From Candidatus Obscuribacter sp. (GTDB lineage Bacteria; Cyanobacteriota; Vampirovibrionia; Obscuribacterales; Obscuribacteraceae): DNA of 64,000 bases. Where the stretch lies: positions 6,696,001 to 6,760,000 of the forward strand of contig JADJQZ010000001.1 in NCBI GenBank assembly GCA_016712465.1, read 5' to 3'. The position numbers were made by a program, and so were the translations under genes. The notes below the pieces were generated by a model that saw nothing but the letters and a program-made list of their open reading frames with translations, did no database searches and was not told the DNA's origin. This document shows, one piece after another, positions 59,813-64,000 of this stretch (within the stretch, counting starts at the first letter, position 1; each line of letters begins with the position of its first letter).

Positions 59813-60463
59813 CTATTTAGCCGGACGCACGCAAGCTTCGAAGAGATAGTCGTTTTTCAAGAAGTGCTTGCCCTCCGAGGTAAGCAGTCTGAAGACTTCA
59901 TTCGGCAAGGTGAGTGAGCCGCCGTTGATTGTTCCTTCATGTTTCGGGCGAGAACTTACCGAGCACATCCAGGCTTTGATTTTTAGGAAGTAGCCGAGAA
60001 GGCCTGCCGCCATTATTCGATTGGCTTTGTAGAGCAGTTGCCTATCGTCTCTCCAACTGTCATAGCCAGGCAGTTCGTCGTAGTCTTTCGGATTGGTTAG
60101 ATCTTCCTGCAGTCGCAGTGCGGAATCTAGTAGTGAGTCGTAGATGAGTTCCAGGGTCAGTCTTGAACTGGCGTAACTCAATCGTTTTCTACCGTTTTCC
60201 TTGTCGCCCTCACTTGGGTGATTGGCTTCCCTTTGCTGGTCCTCCCGGCGCAATTGCGAAAAGGCCTGATTGTTGGCTTCTTTTTCTTCTACGAAGCGTA
60301 TTAGAAGTTCCTTGTAGGCGTTGTACTTGGTCAGAAGCTCCAGTTCGCACTGAACCGGCTCAAAGCCGGGCAGTGTGGTCAGGTCTTTGAAGGGATACTG
60401 AGCCAGGCAGGTTGAGAGTGTTGCCAGAGAAACAGTGGCGGCTTTGTCTTTTGAATTGAACAT
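59813..60463 (-). CDS. Hypothetical protein, 216 aa
   Basis: The ATG at 60463 follows CGGAGACAAA. The product is largely helical (LLTKYNAYKELLIRFVEEKE, LEADLTNPKDYDELPGYD-like acidic segment) and soluble, with two Cys near the C-terminus. It heads the minus-strand unit with the coiled-coil gene and the 70-aa gene. No family is recognised. Confidence 0.6.
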   Translation of the reverse strand: MFNSKDKAATVSLATLSTCLAQYPFKDLTTLPGFEPVQCELELLTKYNAYKELLIRFVEEKEANNQAFSQLRREDQQREANHPSEGDKENGRKRLSYASSRLTLELIYDSLLDSALRLQEDLTNPKDYDELPGYDSWRDDRQLLYKANRIMAAGLLGYFLKIKAWMCSVSSRPKHEGTINGGSLTLPNEVFRLLTSEGKHFLKNDYLFEACVRPAK

Positions 60464-61677
60464 GGTTTGTCTCCGTATCGACCTGGATGATTTGATTGAT
60501 GCCGGGTCTCGTGTCCAGGCTCAGACACCGGCATCGGCGCAGCGAAGTAGCGGCATGACACGGATCGGTCAGTCGCCTCATCGGTGCACTATTGGTTTGG
60601 GATTAGCATTGCTATTGCTTTTAGCCATGAATGAACAATTGCACTTGTCCGTCGGTCGGCAGTCTTTGCCGCTCTCGTTCAAGGCGAGAGAGTTTTGCTT
60701 TCCGTGGCGGCCGGGACAAGGTTGGTTTAGGTATTTATCCTTTGAGGAAGATGCAATTGAAATTCACTTTCTGTCGTACTAGAGACTGTATCTCTGCTGC
60801 AAGTGAATCCGGGAGTTGCTGTTACAGGTATTTGCTGCCGCTGTCTATGGTCTGGAGTTTGATGCGGTGTGGTTTCTGGGGGTGTCTATGGCAAGCGGAC
60901 GGCAGATTGGCAGTGAGCAGGCATCGTAGTCCTCCCAGAAAGTAAATTAGCGCGGGCTTATCTTTGCCTGTTTAGCTAAAGGCTCACAGGTGAAGGCTTC
61001 TGGCTGATTGCAGGGAAAATATTTGGTAGTGTCTCGCGATTTGGTTTGAAACTGTTCTGACTGTGGCTGTTTCCGGTCGAGATTGAGAGTCGTCTGGGAA
61101 TCAGGGCATGATGCCGATTTAGATGCTTGGGAAAGTTGAAACCGGCCATTTGCAATGCCAGAGATTGGGGAAGTCGTTGTATGTGTCCTTGAGCCTATGT
61201 GGCGGAACTGTGATTACGGAAAGGACGATTTGGGGCTGCTTGGCGGGACGGTTAGAGGCGTGTAATGTTCTCTTGTTCAGGCTCAGGGTTTTCTTTCATT
61301 TGCATAGGCAGAGAGCAATTACTGAGTTTTAGCCTGTTTGTAGCTATTGGAGCCATTGTTGGTGTTTCTATAGATCATATTTTGATCTTCCTTATTCTCA
61401 TGAGATTTCATAGGCTTTGGTATCTTCACTTTCTCTTTTCCGGAGCCTTTTTAAGCCAGTCACAGCTATCAGCGCATTGCCACAAATGGAATTATTAATT
61501 GAGCAGTAAGCAATATGCGCTGTTGTTTGTAGGCCGGGGCTCGTATTAGAGGCAAAGTGGAGAGATCTTGGACCCAGTGCATTTAACTTCAGAGTGAGCG
61601 ACTGAGTCTTCGATCAGGTGGAAGTCGGTTGATCCGGTTTCCCTTTTAAGCACGTTCAGATCATACAGGTGATCATT
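60464..61677. other. Long gap with no well-supported gene
   Basis: About 1.2 kb. It is divergent: minus-strand unit to the left, plus-strand gene to the right. A 77-codon plus-strand frame (61265-61498) is hydrophobic but T-rich and has no strong start site, so I do not call it. A 115-codon frame at 60435-60782 overlaps the opposite gene start. No repeats or tRNA are visible. Confidence 0.4.
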
Positions 61678-62580
61678 ATGAGCAAAAATGCTCTCGTTTT
61701 CCTTGCTACCATTCCCGCTTCCGTTGAAGAACTTGCAATCACGGTCAAGAAAGCCAGGGTGCGATTCGTGTCGGGCAAAGGCAAAGATTTGACTGTGAAA
61801 GTCAGTGACCCGGAGCAATGGCGCTTTGTAGCGGAAGCCGGTGTTTTTCTGCAGAAGGCAGGAAAGGGTGGTGCGGCTTCCAATCTCAACGTCATGGGCG
61901 ATGTCGTTGTCGGCAAGGGCGGTGTCGTAATCGGCGGCGGTCGCAAGGGAGAGCAAATTTCAGTGGGGGAGGGAGGCGTCTACATCGGCGGTAGTGTGAA
62001 GGGCGGGGTAATCAACACCGGCACTGTGATCAACACCGGTGGTGGAGCCTTTTTCGGTGGGGATGTTATTTGCGGCGGGGATTTCATTGCCGGAGACAAA
62101 ATCTGCACTGAAGACACCGCCGCTGCTTCTCTGGAATGCATCGAGATTACCGTGCCGCAGGACTATGCCGGTAGTCTCAATCTGGTATGGAGCGGTTCTG
62201 TAGAGGCAGATCTCGGGGATTTCTCCGCGGGCTCGATCAATTTGAGCGGTTCAGGCAACGCCAGAATTGATGCCGGAAGACTGGAGGGGCTGGATGTCTT
62301 TGAATTGAAGGCGAGAGGTTCCACCTACTTGAACTGCCGTTCTATTCGCACGGCTGTCTTTTCATACGAAAGCGAGGGAAGTGGCAGTGCCACGATCCAG
62401 GCTTTGCGTGCAGAGGTTGTGAATGTCTCGGTTTCCGGCGTCTGCCGCCTCTCTGTGGATGCTGGCGGTGCTCGTTGCGGCAGTGTCAAGGCTAGCGGCT
62501 GTTCCACGGTGGAGTTCAGGGGCGACTTCAAGAAGCTCAAGGCTGAGCGTTCACTCACGTCTGCCGTGACCATCGGCTGA
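61678..62580 (+). CDS. DUF2807-like beta-helix protein, 300 aa
   Basis: The ATG at 61678 follows AGGTGATC. Residues 62-145 are Gly/Val-rich short repeats (VVVGKGGVVIGGG, VYIGGSVKGG, FFGGDVICGGDFIAG), bactofilin-like in style. Residues 155-300 fit DUF2807-type strands (GSGNARIDAGRLEGLDVFEL, GSGSATIQALRAEVVNVSVS). These domains form right-handed beta helices, often in surface adhesins. No signal peptide is seen, so export is uncertain. It could form filaments or polymers in the cell (inference from the bactofilin-like part). Confidence 0.65.
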   Translation: MSKNALVFLATIPASVEELAITVKKARVRFVSGKGKDLTVKVSDPEQWRFVAEAGVFLQKAGKGGAASNLNVMGDVVVGKGGVVIGGGRKGEQISVGEGGVYIGGSVKGGVINTGTVINTGGGAFFGGDVICGGDFIAGDKICTEDTAAASLECIEITVPQDYAGSLNLVWSGSVEADLGDFSAGSINLSGSGNARIDAGRLEGLDVFELKARGSTYLNCRSIRTAVFSYESEGSGSATIQALRAEVVNVSVSGVCRLSVDAGGARCGSVKASGCSTVEFRGDFKKLKAERSLTSAVTIG

Positions 62581-62664
62581 TTGTTGAACGGACAAAGAAG
62601 GGAGCGAGCACGTCTGTCTCTCTCCCTTCGCAATTTCAAGAACTTAAATTTAGAAGGTAGAGCT

Positions 62665-63219
62665 ATGAAAACAATTGTGGTTGCAGGTGTAAATTGGAAA
62701 ATTATTGAAGGAATTTATTACGCGAGGATTGGCATTAACCAGCTCCGTATCGACATTACAAAAGGAGATGGTTATATGTCCGGCATTTGGTTGCTCACCG
62801 CCGAGAACGGTTGGGTCTGTCTGGGTAATTGCCACGGTAAGGGCGAGAATGAGGCATTCAAGGCAGCTGTGGAGTTAGTGGAATGTCTCTACGTGATCCC
62901 CAATACGTCTAATGATCCGTGGCGCAAAAGGCTAAATTCAAAGTGCCCTGAAAAAGTTTTTTATGCGCGCCTGGATGGAGTTCGGACCTTGCGCATCGAG
63001 ACCGACGCTTTCCGTTATCCGTCTTACTGTGCTGTGCTTTCTATCCTTGGAGAAGACGAGTGGCATGTACTGCGTGTTATCACTATCCGCGGACAGGATG
63101 AACGCGGTGAAGAGGAAGAGCGTGAGAAACGTAAGTCTGATGCGTTAGAGGCCTTGATCGAACATGCGGCCATGCTTTATCCAGGTCGCCTCAGCGAGGT
63201 CCATTTCTTTAGTGCGTGA
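62665..63219 (+). CDS. Hypothetical protein with internal duplication, 184 aa
   Basis: The ATG at 62665 follows GAAGGTAGA. Two similar halves are visible: YYARIGINQLRIDITKG with ENGWVCLG at residues 18-55, and FYARLDGVRTLRIETDA with EDEWHVLR at about 98-136. Each is followed by an acidic helix (ENEAFKAAVELVE and KRKSDALEALIEHA). The repeat unit is about 80 residues of strand-strand-helix. No family was recognised. The acidic run GEEEEREKRK precedes the last helix. Confidence 0.65.
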   Translation: MKTIVVAGVNWKIIEGIYYARIGINQLRIDITKGDGYMSGIWLLTAENGWVCLGNCHGKGENEAFKAAVELVECLYVIPNTSNDPWRKRLNSKCPEKVFYARLDGVRTLRIETDAFRYPSYCAVLSILGEDEWHVLRVITIRGQDERGEEEEREKRKSDALEALIEHAAMLYPGRLSEVHFFSA

Positions 63220-63385
63220 TGGGCTGATGGATGAGCCTGAGCACTAAGCATTGAGTGTAACGTCAACTGTGGAACCTGATAGGTAAGGATTCAAGGTCTT
63301 GATTCCTGTATCTTCTGTGAGAGCACGGCCGCTAAAGGCAGTGCTCTCGCGGGAGGCACGGAATGAGTGTGGCTTTGAAAAAAAA

Positions 63386-63414
63386 TATGCGAAGAGCTAC
63401 GAAAAGGGGTAGTA
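63386..63414 (+). promoter_or_regulatory. Bipartite promoter-like element, copy 6
   Basis: TATGCG, six bases, TACGAAAAGGGG, then TAGTAGGGTGATGGCAAAA. A hairpin with AAGGGCATCGAAAAG and CTTTTCGATGCCCTT follows at 63458-63494. A plus-strand RNA of about 75 nt is predicted. The ATGGC(A/G)AAA after the element is shared with copy 4; here it opens only M-A-K-stop. Confidence 0.55.
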
Positions 63415-63419
63415 GGGTG

Positions 63420-63494
63420 ATGGCAAAATAGTGAATTTTGGAATTATTGGGCTCAAAGGGCATCGAAAAGGTTGTTTCTTTTCGATGCCCTTCG
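63420..63494 (+). ncRNA. Putative small RNA after element 6
   Basis: It is bounded by the promoter-like element and a 15-bp perfect hairpin that can also end the convergent minus-strand gene. Inferred from layout only. Confidence 0.3.
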
Positions 63495-63525
63495 ACTTGC
63501 CCAATTCACATGGAATGTGGTTTTC

Positions 63526-64000
63526 TCAGCCTGCCGAGAGAGCTGCTTCAGTGGCCTGGCGCCATTCCTTGCCCGGACTCTCGCTGATGAATTGCAGCAA
63601 GCCCTGGTTGAGCAGGGCTGCTTTGGTGTCATCGGGGCAAAGCAGGTCCTCGGCTTGCACCATATGCGCCACCGCCAGGCAGGCAAACAAGACAAGCTGA
63701 TTGATGGCGCACCGGGCGCCGGCGTTCAGCATGCGCTTGTTGTACTCGTCCTGGGAACTGTTGGCGATACAGGCCACGCCCGCCTGGTTGAGGCGTGCCA
63801 CTACGGCTTCGCCCAGGGGCTCGGTATGCCCGCTGGGTCCGTCCAACTCACCGTCCACGATGGCCAGGTCGTAGTCGGTATCGAGGCTGACGGCATCTCC
63901 TGTGGGAGAAATGGCTACGAGCGCCTGCACGTCTTTGAAGCCGGTCACCCAGGTTACCTGGTGACCGCTCTGGCTAAGGGTTTTCGCCTCCAGGCTGCCA
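63526..64000 (-). CDS. Receiver-like (CheY-type) protein, partial
   Basis: The frame is open to the right edge, so the gene continues beyond the window; the visible part is about 157 codons plus stop. It reads GSLEAKTLSQSGHQVTWVTG, then YDLAIVDGELDGPSG (a strand ending in the phospho-acceptor-like Asp), and AGVACIANSSQDEYNKRMLN, AGARCAINQLVLF. This is the order of a response-regulator receiver (phospho-Asp loop, Ser strand, and a loop in place of the usual Lys). The Lys position carries Ala-Ile, so it may be a pseudo-receiver. The rest is helical. Output domain is not visible. Confidence 0.6.
   Translation of the reverse strand, partial: GSLEAKTLSQSGHQVTWVTGFKDVQALVAISPTGDAVSLDTDYDLAIVDGELDGPSGHTEPLGEAVVARLNQAGVACIANSSQDEYNKRMLNAGARCAINQLVLFACLAVAHMVQAEDLLCPDDTKAALLNQGLLQFISESPGKEWRQATEAALSAG

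Noticed and set aside
61265..61498. Hydrophobic 77-codon frame on the + strand
   Set aside because: No good ribosome-binding site, T-rich composition, and no neighbour support; not distinguishable from chance.

Overview
The window is bacterial and coding-dense: standard genetic code, ATG starts behind Shine-Dalgarno sites, short intergenic gaps often filled by hairpins. The mix of a MocR-type regulator, glycogen debranching enzyme, site-2 protease, two penicillin-binding-type serine hydrolases, TPR proteins and many short unknown genes suggests a large-genome environmental bacterium. A Melainabacteria/Obscuribacterales-like host is only a weak guess; no rRNA, tRNA or marker gene is present to settle it. 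Base use is mosaic. Genes at about 0.8-5.0, 10.1-12.2, 15.5-16.9, 21.8-32.0, 37.5-38.3, 40.3-43.9 and 54.0-57.8 kb use almost only G/C in third codon positions, whereas the genes between them are mixed.

Layout. 0-12 kb: DUF502 membrane protein, an EEP-fold nuclease/phosphatase, a HAD phosphatase with two small partners, a MocR regulator, and unknown small genes including a tandem paralogue pair. 12-21 kb: SbmA/BacA-like transporter, an intact IS3-family element, two serine beta-lactamase-like proteins, an esterase and an ATP-grasp ligase. 21.7-32.5 kb: nadD, pncB, a PRPP synthetase, a NadE-PncA fusion, a small membrane protein, a T4 Rnl1-like RNA ligase, an unknown protein, a second EEP protein and a bacterioferritin-associated-ferredoxin-like protein. 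32.5-43.9 kb: Cys-rich protein, acyltransferase, TPR lipoprotein-like protein, glycogen debranching enzyme, small unknowns, YkgJ-like Cys-cluster protein, large membrane protein and M50 protease. 44-45.6 kb: a frameshifted IS1380-family transposase. 46-64 kb: TPR membrane protein, many unknown proteins, an RlaP-like nucleotidyltransferase, a MESH1-like HD hydrolase, a DUF4139-like protein, a DUF2807-like protein and a partial receiver-like protein.

How the genes may work together. The run at 21.8-28.0 kb encodes every step from nicotinamide to NAD+ (Preiss-Handler route) plus the PRPP supply. It is followed at once by an RNA ligase. An RlaP-family nucleotidyltransferase, a family known to accompany RNA ligases in RNA-repair systems, lies 22 kb downstream. 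Combined NAD+ restoration and RNA repair is the kind of capacity that would counter NAD-depleting and tRNA-cleaving conflict systems; this link is inference.

Non-coding signals not explained by the genes: a bipartite promoter-like element of fixed geometry occurs at seven intergenic sites, all on the + strand, often just after a terminator. One copy is split from its downstream region by the IS3 element. A two-hairpin RNA-like unit occurs twice, at 8.2 and 9.3 kb, with stem-preserving base changes.
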